Assembly: GCA_964652205.1 (NCBI GenBank)
Contig: CAZZAO010000035.1
Coordinates: forward strand, 1 to 42,892
DNA length: 42,892 nucleotides
Reading direction: 5' to 3'
Source of the DNA: ZC4RG36 sp964652205
GTDB taxonomy: Bacteria > Chloroflexota > Anaerolineae > Aggregatilineales > Phototrophicaceae
Made by a program: the position numbers and the translations under genes. The stretch's first letter is position 1. The number at the start of each line of letters is the position of its first letter. This document shows, piece after piece, positions 23,901-31,516 of the stretch. The notes beneath the pieces were generated by a model. The model was not told the DNA's origin. It searched no databases and saw only the letters and a list, made by a program, of their open reading frames with translations.

Positions 23901-25464
23901 GACGGTCGACAGCCGCCCTGAGGAGCCGCCGGAAGCGCTGCGCGCCGCCCATCATCGGCTGGTCGATCTGACGGTGCAGTTAGTCGGCGATCCTTACGCA
24001 GCGACGCTCAAGCAGTGGCGCGATACCTACGACGCCTTCCTCGCGGTCTACACCGACCGCAACATGCGCCGTACCGCGCGGCTCGGTCGTTTCAACGAGC
24101 TGTTCCGCGCCATGTTTATCGACCGGCATCCGGCCTACCCGCTCTATCGCCACTGGTACGACCTGACCTCATCCGCGCCGGAGTTTCCCGCGCCGCCGAC
24201 CAGCGAGCCGACCCCACGGATCGCCGAAGATACCGTCGTCGAGCCGATTGCCCCGGCGAAAGTCTCGACCGCCGCCCCGGCCAAAGGAGCGACGGCGACC
24301 CAGCCGAAAACCGTCACGCGCGAGAATGTGCCTGTTCCGCCGACGCTGCCCGGTGAACTGCCGATCAATCCGGTGGCCGACAGCCCGCGCCGCCGTCGCA
24401 ACGGGCCGCCGTGGCTGCCGATTGTCGCCGCTGCGGCGGTCGTGGTTGTGGTGACGCTGGTTGCTTTGAGCGGCCTGCTCCGAAATCAGGCCAACCCGAC
24501 GCCGGTCACGCCGATCATCGTCACCAATTCGACCGTGGCTGCCGCCGACGCAACCAATGCTGCTGCTGCTGTGACTGCCGAGCCGAGCGCGACTTCGGCC
24601 TCTGGCTTCACCATGTTCACGGCAGTGCCGAGCGGTGATAACACTCTGAGCCGCGCGCTGCCGACTAACACCATCGAGCCAACCGCGCCGACTGACCTCG
24701 GCATTCTCGTGCCGACGTCGGCAGAGGCGGTGATTGACGCGACGGCGATTCCAGCGAGTGCGACGCCGCTTCCGCCGACTGATATTCCGCCGACGGTCGC
24801 GCCAACTGAGCTTCCGCTCGTTTCGCCGACGCCGCTGCCGACTGTCCCGCCCGAAGGGTTGAAAGGCCAGCAAAGCCTGCTCGACGTCGCTTCAGGACTC
24901 GGCGCGCAGGCCGATTTCTCCGCCGAGCAGTTCAGTCCGGCTGCGGACTCGGACGCCTGGAAGCTCGGTCTGGCGAACGATCCCGGCGCGAACGCCAACG
25001 CCATGATCGTTCGCCTGCCAGTCGCGGCGCTGGAACAGCGCTTCGGCGCGAATGCCGCTGTACGGATCAATAGCGTCGAGGCGACGATGGCGCTGATTAC
25101 CTATACGCCGTCGCTGGTGGCGGCGCAGCAGGTATACTTTGGCGCGGGCCTCGAAAGCTCAGCCGACCCGACTAAGAATATCGGCCTTCAGGTGCTGCTG
25201 GCGCAGCCCGGCATCATCAGTCTGGGGCCGCGCGTCAATGGTGCGGCCCAATTTATCAGCCAGCGCTCGGTGACGGCGGTGGTCGTGCGCCTGCGCTTGC
25301 AGCGTGACCCGGTCAGCGGCGTGGTGACGCTGTTCTACAACGACGAGCAGATCGGTCAGCCGGTGCTGTTCGCCGGGCCGGATGACGCGATTGTGCCGGT
25401 GCTGTTCGTCCGTGGCGGCGGCGTGATCGTCAACGTCACCGACTGGCATGTGACACTCAGGTAA
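20995..25464 (+). CDS. Giant membrane protein with degenerate protein-kinase domain
   Basis: This is a 1,489-residue protein. Residues about 12-280 form a protein-kinase-like domain: the ATP-site Lys is in VVIK (K40), a likely helix-C Glu is E61, the catalytic loop reads VYNDVDAKHLFW (D145), and the DFG equivalent is DWG (164-166). The Lys and Asn that follow the catalytic Asp in HRDLKxxN are Asp147 and His150, so phosphotransfer may be weak or absent. Residues about 290-1070 are a long, mostly helical region with no recognised domain. A Pro/Thr-rich stretch leads to one membrane helix (about 1140-1163), a second Thr/Pro/Ala-rich linker, and an extracytoplasmic beta-rich domain (about 1285-1489) resembling a lectin/LamG-type sandwich. 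The architecture is receptor-like, with the kinase fold inside and the sensor outside. The start has GGAGG eight bases upstream. Function and ligand are unknown. Confidence 0.88.
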   Translation: MADSLFDDRYRYDYIYPRGRSGETLRAVDTKDEDRPVVIKRPAPNDAPPIRAGQEVSILNERKALMRLVGQPALTALLGTGQFYAGGVPHQYIVMERAEGQVVADMVLEAAARGERMPELEMLVIIDALLELLSAAHSHDIVYNDVDAKHLFWNRDSYRLKMIDWGNAVFLEGDDSTAQGVSRQSDIYQIGELLYFILTGGGRVEVAHSAGDDFRLDFGPDAERIHSRLQAIVTRALHPNVKLRYRAIDEFRKELADYRAPLERERGSIIGRVNERLKRDRSKDELQNLVRALEPAQAMDPGFPQTRQVRSEILDRLSDIEVAADLDAARIYLESGNWTRAVSLLDELRTRARGDTAAVIDLLLDWAKLLHDADVRPTPPAVVDAVGMVFEGELAPAATLLQTQDDPRDEARRLQWLLAERISARTPDILLLRPNLYRLDLALAQLSSEDVPVNEARALLADIWTALDAISTTTDVSLIAFRDRYRKIVDQMAAVSTLLDALNATYRLPNRKLPLSSLERAMNATMALADNMHVVGKQATASPRDAMTALDASRAIDPSSRAWDAIGQMLDNLYQKLGGYQTYVPSADGSDLDAWLQTAQHDLQPFSERLFDELLVTIIRGLQTAERAWQNYAAASVNGSRIGSLTALTQATDAVSTVSPTLAGWFNQLRSLINNAQYVERHALFGGLGRALADGWLAYDAGRLADAERLGGQAFEIARNDVERFAARRLRELAENTRGWVERNGISDAKRTQASLAVVEALYTVEESNTRDSFTAQMPSKETYLKAMGKALVDLFARSSTAATRLLFFNYLLLGALDAHEGSLEDAAFWREAAVRTLGEPGAKHTATRVLDDFLARRRDVNAAAELLDSVSSKRSLARLEESRKSLEANPQARMMSAGVYGLREIEAALRDWSDGEFKAAGLKLENASKSIAEVEAQAAVSLAHYRTFLLNLLAGSAELYTVSRSIIQTVDSRPEEPPEALRAAHHRLVDLTVQLVGDPYAATLKQWRDTYDAFLAVYTDRNMRRTARLGRFNELFRAMFIDRHPAYPLYRHWYDLTSSAPEFPAPPTSEPTPRIAEDTVVEPIAPAKVSTAAPAKGATATQPKTVTRENVPVPPTLPGELPINPVADSPRRRRNGPPWLPIVAAAAVVVVVTLVALSGLLRNQANPTPVTPIIVTNSTVAAADATNAAAAVTAEPSATSASGFTMFTAVPSGDNTLSRALPTNTIEPTAPTDLGILVPTSAEAVIDATAIPASATPLPPTDIPPTVAPTELPLVSPTPLPTVPPEGLKGQQSLLDVASGLGAQADFSAEQFSPAADSDAWKLGLANDPGANANAMIVRLPVAALEQRFGANAAVRINSVEATMALITYTPSLVAAQQVYFGAGLESSADPTKNIGLQVLLAQPGIISLGPRVNGAAQFISQRSVTAVVVRLRLQRDPVSGVVTLFYNDEQIGQPVLFAGPDDAIVPVLFVRGGGVIVNVTDWHVTLR

Positions 25465-25507
25465 AAGGACTGGGTTGAACAGGATTGAGCAATAGACGAT
25501 AGCGTAT

Positions 25508-25548
25508 TCCGTCTTTTACTCAGTCCTCGGCACTCAGCCCTCAGTCCT
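25508..25548. repeat. CAGTCCT-type simple repeat
   Basis: ACTCAGTCCTCGGCACTCAG and CCCTCAGTCCTG form imperfect tandem units like those at 51-80. It follows the kinase-like gene by about 45 bases. Confidence 0.6.
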
Positions 25549-26313
25549 GCTCGTGAGCTGTCCCGCCGTCCCCAATCAACATGGAGATTCGTGGCGGCAT
25601 GAGGCATTACGCCCATGCGCGCCCATTTAAGCTTGTCCTTAAACCCTTACCCGGCCCTTCCAGAGGGAGATAAGATAGGGGAAACGGGTCAGCAGAAGTT
25701 TACGACAACTGAAGCGAACCGGGAGTCCCTATGTCTCATCCTATCGGGTTATTTCGGTGGACGCATATCAGTTCCGTGCTCACGCCGCCTCTAGAGCTGC
25801 CCGTTTGAATAATTTCGCCCCCGGTTTACATCGGGATGCGACTATCGCTCCCTCAGGCTTGACGGCTCGCTACGTGCCCTGATGAAGCCTCAGGCCGTAT
25901 GCGCCGTGTGCGCTCTCCTGTTCTTTTCGGCCAGTATGCTTGCCTACCTTGCCAGCCGGGAGACCTGCCTGGCGATTGCTGAGTCCCGCAGGCGTCAGTA
26001 ATTATTCCTGGGGTAATTTCAGCAAAGAGCCGTATGTCAGCGCATTTGCCAGTCGATTGTATCGTCCAGCTTGCAGCGGATGAAGCGCCTTACCCGCGCC
26101 AAATTTTTCATCTATCTATGCCACCTGCTGAAGACGCTCAGCGTTTCCTATCAAGAAGTTCGCTTTGCCTTCATTCATCGGATGAAGTTAAGTGACTTCT
26201 CCGGTTGGCGCAGGTCTTTCCGGCCTTTAGGTAGCAAGCGGCGGCAGGCGGATGACGGCTGTCTGGCGATGAGGCCAACCTTGCCCGGTGGGGGCATTGA
26301 GCTATACTTGCGT

Positions 26314-26358
26314 ACCGGTGTGTCAGCCACCGGTTGCCGCCACCCGTGGGCGTGGCGC
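26314..26358. other. Two adjacent strong hairpins (possible structured RNA)
   Basis: ACCGGTG (26314-26320) pairs perfectly with CACCGGT (26328-26334) across a 7-base loop. One base later CGCCAC (26338-26343) pairs with GTGGCG (26352-26357) across 8 bases. They are not followed by T-runs on either strand, so they do not look like terminators. Confidence 0.35.
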
Positions 26359-26729
26359 AGAGACAAAGCCTTTGGCCTGATTGGATGCTTCACAAGATGG
26401 CTGTTCTATCAGGGGATCGAGGGCGAGGCGAATTCCAGTTGCTGTTTCTGGTGCAGGATGGAACCAGGTGTCAATTACCATCACCCGGGCTATCAAGGCG
26501 TTCTTCCCGCGACAGTATTTTCGACTGATCGTGAGGAATTTGCCCGGTTGCTCGCTCGATGATAACCCGATTAGGTACCGCTAGTGGGCGCTCAAGCGGC
26601 GCATGATCCGTAATGTCCACTTTCCCGACCTTGCTCCTCACGTCACCGCAGTCGAGGCAGCACAGGCTTCCTTTCAGACTTGATCGGTTTATGGACAATC
26701 CCTCTTTGCCGTCTATCTGGGCGAGATGG

Positions 26730-26755
26730 CCGGGCCAACGCTGGCTATGGCCCGG
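26730..26755. other. 8-bp hairpin upstream of the copper cluster
   Basis: CCGGGCCA (26730-26737) and TGGCCCGG (26748-26755) form a perfect stem with a 10-base loop, about 75 bases before the next start codon. It may belong to the leader of the copper operon or to the structured tract; no family was recognised. Confidence 0.35.
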
Positions 26756-26830
26756 TTGGTCGCTTAGTCCAGAATGTTTTCTGAACGTCTATAGAAACAG
26801 GAACAGGCAGGAAAGTTCAAGAGGTGGATC

Positions 26831-27040
26831 ATGCCGCTGATATTGGCGCATGGCGCGCTGGGACCCTACGATGAGCTGATTTTTGGCGGCGTGGCGGTGA
26901 TCTTCATCATCATGATGGGGATTAGCTGGGTCAAAAGCCGCAATACGACGCCGCAGCTCGACGCCGACCCCGATCAGGCCGCTGCCGAGCCGAAGGCCGC
27001 GCCGCCGACTGAAGCGCCTGATCGCTTCCGTCTTGACTGA
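26831..27040 (+). CDS. Small single-helix membrane protein before copC-copD
   Basis: This is a 69-residue protein with a short extracytoplasmic N-terminus (LILAHGALGPYDEL), one membrane helix (about 16-33) and a charged, Pro/Ala-rich cytoplasmic tail. GAGGTGG (26821-26827) is a strong ribosome binding site. It precedes the CopC-CopD gene by 84 bases and is probably co-expressed. Function is unknown; the His and Asp/Glu near the membrane entrance could bind metal but this is speculation. Confidence 0.78.
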   Translation: MPLILAHGALGPYDELIFGGVAVIFIIMMGISWVKSRNTTPQLDADPDQAAAEPKAAPPTEAPDRFRLD

Positions 27041-27124
27041 CCGTGTTTCCGTTGACTCGCGTGTTTCGCCGAGTTTCGCGCTTCGTTGTTGTGATGCCAT
27101 AGTTTTGAAGTCAATCCATTTCCT

Positions 27125-29338
27125 ATGATGCGACGAATCGCGCCGGTTCTGCTGGCGCTGATCCTGCTTTTCACCGCTGGTGCGGTATCCGCCCACGGTT
27201 ACATCGTCCGCGCGATTCCTGAGGATCGCGCCACGCTGGAACGCGCCCCGGCGCGAGCGCAATACTGGTTCAGCGAAGGGCTGGAGCCGAGCTACAGCGC
27301 CCTGACCATCCGCGATTCGGAAGGAAATACTGTGGCGACTGGCGGCGTCTCGCCGCGCGACGCGGCGCTGCTCGAAGCGCGTCTGCCATCGAACCTGCCC
27401 GACGGCGCGTATATCGCCGAACTGCGCGTCGCCTTTTCCGGCGATGGTCACGTTGTCGTCGAGAGTCGGGTATTTTTCATTGGTCAGGCGGTCGCCGGAA
27501 TTGCCGGAGTTGCCGCCAGTAATGCCGCTGTCCCGCTCGAAGTGGTCTGGCGGGCGGTGGTGCTGGCGTCGCTGACGCTGCTGTTCGGCGTCTTTTCGCT
27601 CTACGCTGTTGTGCTGGTTCCGGCGTGGGGCAACCCGCTTTATCAGGCCGGGCTGCTGCCGCCGCGTGTGATGCGCCGCCTGAACTGGATCGTCGGCCTG
27701 ACGCTGGTCGTCGCCGTGGCCGGGAATTTACTGGCGCTGCTTCAGCAGACGATGACCTTTTTCGATGCTGATGCCGGGCGCGTGCTCAGTCAGGGACTGT
27801 GGAGCGTCGTCCGTATCGGCACGAACTTCGGCGACGTCTGGAGCGCGCGGATCGTCTTTCTGGCGCTGGTGGCGGTGCTGTTCGCGCTCGGCCTGTATTT
27901 CCGCGAGCGTCAGCCGGAAACCGGCCGCGCTTTCTGGATCGCTAACCTGTGGCTGATGGCGCTTATCATCGCCACGTCGAGCGTCGGCAGTCACGCGACC
28001 GGCACGCGCGTGCTGCCGTGGGTCGCCATCGGCGTCGAGTGGGTTCACGCGCTGGCAGTCGGCTTCTGGGCCGGGGGGTTGGCTGCGCTGGTGCTGGTGC
28101 TGCCCGCCGCGCTCGCGCCTTATGCAGGCGAGTCGCGTCGCCGCGCGCTGGTTGCCGCGCTCAACCGTTTCTCACGGGTGGCCGTCGTCTCGGTCGTGGT
28201 TGTGATTACATCAGGCATTTATCTCGCCTCAAACTGGTTTTACACGCCGGGCGATGTGGCTACGACCTACGGCGGGGCGCTGGCGCTCAAGCTGCTGCTG
28301 GTCGCCGGGCTGCTGCTGGTCGGGCTGGCGCATCACATGGCGCTCAGGCCGGAGCGTTACGCTCGCTGGTCGCCGCTCTGGAGCCGCGTCCGCGCGCTTG
28401 TGCCGACTCTGCGCCTCGAAACCGCGCTGGCGCTGGCGGTGCTGATCGCGGTCGGCTTATTGAGCGCGACTCCGCCTCCCGTGCCGGATTTTGCCAGCAG
28501 CGCGCCGCCCGCGCCGACAGCCTCGCAAACGGTCGGCGATCTGACTGTTAACGCGACAATTAGCCCCGGCGGGCCGGGCGTCAACAGCTACGATCTGATT
28601 ATCACGCGTATCGGCCAGCCAGTCGATGGGCTGGACGTGCAGACGCGCCTCGCCTCGCCCTCGACCGACTGGCGCGGCGGCTGGCATGACGCGCAGAGCG
28701 CCGGAGACGGCCTCTACGTGGCGACCGGTGACGACATCAGCGCGGCGGGCGCATGGTGGATGCTGGTCGATGTCGGCACGACGCGCGTCGCCTTCGAGTG
28801 GACGATCAGCGATGACGCGGCGGTGACGCGGACGCTCCCGCCGAATTTGTTCCAGATCGCGGCGCTGATCGCGTTCGTCGCCGGACTGCTGTTTGCTCTG
28901 TGGTCGCGGCTGACGGCCTTTTACCATCGCCTTGACCGGCGACCGGCGTTCGTCACTGCGGCGCTCGGCGCGACGGTCGGCTCGGCGGTGCTGATCGGCG
29001 CGGGTTTCGTCCTGATGAATCAATCGCTCGATACCTTCCAGCGGGCGACCAATCCACCGCCTACGCTTATCAATCCGGCGCTGCCGGATGCCTTCTCACT
29101 CGAACGGGGCAGGGCGCTGCTGGCTGCCGATTGCCCTGTCTGGCTGGCGACCGATAACCGCGATCAGGCCGAGTTTGTGCGCCGACTGGGGCGCACGCGC
29201 GATGAAGCTGTATTCACTGCGACTGAAAAGGGCTGGCGCGGCCTGCCGTCGTGCCGCCTGACCGACAGGCAGCGCTGGGATGCTGTCAACTATCTACGCT
29301 CGCTTGAAATACCCACCGATCAAACCGAAACAGGATGA
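27125..29338 (+). CDS. CopC-CopD fusion copper protein with extra C-terminal domains
   Basis: This is a 737-residue protein. A signal peptide (1-23) ends before His24, so the mature protein would start with His, the copper ligand of CopC. The CopC domain (24-120) includes YWFSEGLEPSYSALTI. A CopD-type membrane region of eight or so helices follows (about 140-450), with conserved His residues near helix ends. Next is an extracytoplasmic segment (about 465-570) resembling a YtkA/FixH domain, then two more helices (about 575-595 and 615-635), then a tail of 90 residues shaped like a cytochrome c domain (ERGRALLAADC...WDAVNYLRSL). The tail lacks CxxCH and reads CPVWL, so no haem can be attached in the usual way. 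Role: copper uptake or delivery across the membrane. The next gene starts inside its stop codon (ATGA). Confidence 0.9.
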   Translation: MMRRIAPVLLALILLFTAGAVSAHGYIVRAIPEDRATLERAPARAQYWFSEGLEPSYSALTIRDSEGNTVATGGVSPRDAALLEARLPSNLPDGAYIAELRVAFSGDGHVVVESRVFFIGQAVAGIAGVAASNAAVPLEVVWRAVVLASLTLLFGVFSLYAVVLVPAWGNPLYQAGLLPPRVMRRLNWIVGLTLVVAVAGNLLALLQQTMTFFDADAGRVLSQGLWSVVRIGTNFGDVWSARIVFLALVAVLFALGLYFRERQPETGRAFWIANLWLMALIIATSSVGSHATGTRVLPWVAIGVEWVHALAVGFWAGGLAALVLVLPAALAPYAGESRRRALVAALNRFSRVAVVSVVVVITSGIYLASNWFYTPGDVATTYGGALALKLLLVAGLLLVGLAHHMALRPERYARWSPLWSRVRALVPTLRLETALALAVLIAVGLLSATPPPVPDFASSAPPAPTASQTVGDLTVNATISPGGPGVNSYDLIITRIGQPVDGLDVQTRLASPSTDWRGGWHDAQSAGDGLYVATGDDISAAGAWWMLVDVGTTRVAFEWTISDDAAVTRTLPPNLFQIAALIAFVAGLLFALWSRLTAFYHRLDRRPAFVTAALGATVGSAVLIGAGFVLMNQSLDTFQRATNPPPTLINPALPDAFSLERGRALLAADCPVWLATDNRDQAEFVRRLGRTRDEAVFTATEKGWRGLPSCRLTDRQRWDAVNYLRSLEIPTDQTETG

Positions 29339-30072
29339 ACTTTATGGCTCCTATCTCCCTTGCTTATGACTCGAACGATGCCGCGCTGGCGCACCGGCTG
29401 GCGACTGACCTGCGCGCGGCGGGCGATACCGTCGTTGATGGCTTGCAAAGCGGGCGCAATGCTGTCCTGATCGTCCTGATCTCGCCGCGCCTGACGCCCG
29501 ACTCGCCGGTTATGCAGGCGGTCTACCACGCCCTCGATCAGGGGCAGGTGATTGTCCCGGTGCTGATCGGCGCGGCTGCTCTGCCGCCAGAGCTGGATCA
29601 CCTGCGTCCGCTTAATCTGAGCGCGCGTTACGATCTGGCTGCGCTGCGCGAGCGGATCGCCGAAGCTCGGCAGACGAACTGGCAGCCGCGCGTTCGCACG
29701 CCGAAAGTCAGGCAGAACAATCAGCGCACCGTCGTCTGGATATCGGCGATTGCGCTGTTCGTCTTCGTCTTCGGCCTGTGGTCGATCTCAACCTTCCACC
29801 TGCAAGCGCCGCCGGAAGATAACGGCCCGGTCTCCACGCTCGACGCGCAGACCCGCGACGCCATTCTCAGCCCGACGATGGAGTTCCTCTCAACCTCGCT
29901 GCCGCGCAGCACACAGCAGGCGGCGGATTTTCCAGCCACGCTGAATGCCGTCCCGACGCTCATTCGCCCCTTCATCGCCGAGACGACGACCGCCATGTAC
30001 AACGCGCTGGCGGGCATTTATCCGACAGCGACGCCGACGCCCGATAAAGCCGACAGCGACTTTGATTTCTAG
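29335..30072 (+). CDS. TIR-like domain protein with membrane helix
   Basis: This is a 245-residue protein translated from an ATGA overlap with the CopC-CopD gene. Residues about 5-95 have the layout of a TIR_2 domain: ISLAYDSNDAALAHRLATDL in place of FISYsr.D, then AVLIVLIS, then SPVMQAVYHALDQGQVIVPVLI. The position of the catalytic Glu in NAD+-cleaving TIRs (SxxxxxEixxAl) is Ala or Val here, so it is probably a binding rather than an enzymatic TIR. A basic stretch precedes one membrane helix (132-151), and about 95 residues lie beyond it, ending in a Thr/Pro linker-like sequence and an acidic tail. Coupling to a copper transporter suggests a shared function, but none is known. Confidence 0.75.
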   Translation: MNFMAPISLAYDSNDAALAHRLATDLRAAGDTVVDGLQSGRNAVLIVLISPRLTPDSPVMQAVYHALDQGQVIVPVLIGAAALPPELDHLRPLNLSARYDLAALRERIAEARQTNWQPRVRTPKVRQNNQRTVVWISAIALFVFVFGLWSISTFHLQAPPEDNGPVSTLDAQTRDAILSPTMEFLSTSLPRSTQQAADFPATLNAVPTLIRPFIAETTTAMYNALAGIYPTATPTPDKADSDFDF

Positions 30073-30140
30073 CGACTCTCTCTCTTAACAGGCTGGATCG
30101 TTAAGGCAGGGTAGGGTAAGGCAAAGGTTTCGGGAGTCTG

Positions 30141-31274
30141 ATGGCGGACGAACAGGTGCTGGTGATTGGCGCAGGCCCCGCCGGGCTGACGTCGGCTTAC
30201 GATCTGGAGCGGGCGGGAATTCGTTACCGGATTGTCGACCGCGCGCGTGTGATCGGCTCAACCTGGGCGTCGCTCTACCCGTCCCTCGATCTGAACACGC
30301 CGAACTTCGCTTCGAATCTGGTCGGCGAGCCGGTCACATGGCGGCACGGCATTTATATGAGCGGGCGCCAGTTTTATCAGCAGTTGAGCTATTTTGCCCG
30401 CAAGCATCACTTCGATGTCGCCTTCGGCGTCGAGGTTTTTCGCGTCGTGCCGGAAGGCGGTGGCTGGCGCGTCGAGAGCAGCGACGGCGCAGCCCATTAT
30501 TCGGCGGTCATCATTGCGACCGGCAAGTTTTCCAACCCGATCCTGCCGAAGATTCCCGGTCTGGAGACGTTTATCGGCACGACCATTCACGCCAGCCAGT
30601 TCCACAACCAGGCGGATTACGGCGGGCGGCGGGCGCTGGTCGTCGGCAGCGGGCCGAGCGGCGTCGATATTGCCGTCGCGCTGACCGAGACGGCGGCGCT
30701 GCCGGTGCTGCTCTCGATCCGCAGCGACATCCTGATCGCGCGCCGCTATCCCTTTGGACTGCCGACCGATGTCTGGCGCGTGCTGGCGAGCTGGCTTCCT
30801 GAGCGCTGGCGCAAGCCGCTGCTCGATTTCGTCAGCTATCGTCGCTACCCGAATATGGCGCAGTACGGCCTGAAAACCGGGCGCAACCGTGACGACCGGC
30901 TCGGCACATCTGCGCCGGTGCGCGGGCCAGAACTCATCAACGCTATTCGCGCCGGGAAGCTGAAGCCGGTCGTCGGGCTGGAGCGCGTTGATGGCCGGTG
31001 CGCGCTTCTGGCCGATGGCAGCCGCCACGAAGTCGATCTGATCGTGCTGGCGACCGGCTATCGTCCGGTCATCGGCTACCTCGACATCCCGTTCGAGACC
31101 GATAAAGACGGCTGGCCGCTGCGCGACGAGGGGCAGCAAGTTGCCGGTTATCCCGGCCTCTACATTGTCGGGCGCTTCTATCAGGGGCGCGGCCCGCTCT
31201 ACAATATCAAGCAGGAAGCGGGGATTGCCGTCAAACAGATTCAGAAGCGGCTCGCTTCCTTGCAGACGAGCTAA
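30141..31274 (+). CDS. Flavin-dependent monooxygenase (FMO/BVMO-like)
   Basis: This 377-residue NAD(P)H- and FAD-binding oxidoreductase has the FAD Rossmann motif GAGPAG at residues 10-15. The FMO-like segment FIGTTIHASQF stands before the second (NADPH) Rossmann motif VVGSGPSGVDIA, and the C-terminal ATGYRP motif closes the FAD site. The FxGxxxH part of the FMO/Baeyer-Villiger fingerprint is present. GGGAG (30132-30136) precedes the ATG. It is somewhat shorter than typical FMOs (about 450 residues). Substrate unknown; N-, S- or ketone oxygenation is the family norm. It follows the copper cluster by 68 bases, so operon membership is uncertain. Confidence 0.9.
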   Translation: MADEQVLVIGAGPAGLTSAYDLERAGIRYRIVDRARVIGSTWASLYPSLDLNTPNFASNLVGEPVTWRHGIYMSGRQFYQQLSYFARKHHFDVAFGVEVFRVVPEGGGWRVESSDGAAHYSAVIIATGKFSNPILPKIPGLETFIGTTIHASQFHNQADYGGRRALVVGSGPSGVDIAVALTETAALPVLLSIRSDILIARRYPFGLPTDVWRVLASWLPERWRKPLLDFVSYRRYPNMAQYGLKTGRNRDDRLGTSAPVRGPELINAIRAGKLKPVVGLERVDGRCALLADGSRHEVDLIVLATGYRPVIGYLDIPFETDKDGWPLRDEGQQVAGYPGLYIVGRFYQGRGPLYNIKQEAGIAVKQIQKRLASLQTS

Positions 31275-31466
31275 GCTTCGACCCTTCAGTTCGGTTGCGC
31301 GCCTTCTGTAGGGATGCGATACAGCCCGTACAGGGAAATGAGCGCAGGTTTCGAGGCGCGAGCCTGATTTCTATCCAACTGCTGCAAAAAGTTGCCGCCG
31401 CAGACGCTCCACTCCGTCCGAAGCGAGTTTCTGGGAAGGGCCTGGCAGTGCCTTCAGTTTAGCTTT

Positions 31467-31506
31467 CTCCCCTCTCCTTCTCTGCTTGCAGAGAAGGAGA
31501 GGGGAG
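31467..31506. terminator. 18-bp perfect hairpin between convergent genes
   Basis: CTCCCCTCTCCTTCTCTG and its exact reverse complement flank a CTTG loop. It is followed by TGAGGG and belongs to the dispersed G-rich repeat family. It lies between the ends of two convergent genes, where it could block transcription from both sides, although neither strand has a T-run. The rest of the 242-base gap (31275-31516) shows nothing else. Confidence 0.6.
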
Positions 31507-31516
31507 TGAGGGCGCG

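Larger units (their letters stand above)
25549..26820. other. Gene-poor, AT-richer tract with several hairpins
   Basis: About 1.27 kb lies between the kinase-like gene and the copper cluster. Open frames exist on both strands (for example 26071-26562 plus, 26471-26698 minus), but none has a good start signal, a protein-like composition or a family I recognise. By eye the base composition is less GC-rich than the flanks, and hairpins are common: 25851-25894, 26314-26334, 26336-26358 and 26730-26755. Candidates are a decayed mobile element, a long structured non-coding RNA, or both. I cannot decide from the sequence alone. Confidence 0.5.

Noticed and set aside
26026..26036. AGAGCCGTATG, like the start of group II intron domain V
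   Set aside because: The matching 3' strand (CGTACGGTTCT) is absent and no reverse transcriptase is encoded nearby.
26071..26562. A 163-codon open frame in the gene-poor tract
   Set aside because: No ribosome binding site, unusual Trp/Cys/Arg-rich composition, no recognisable family, and comparable open stretches in other frames.
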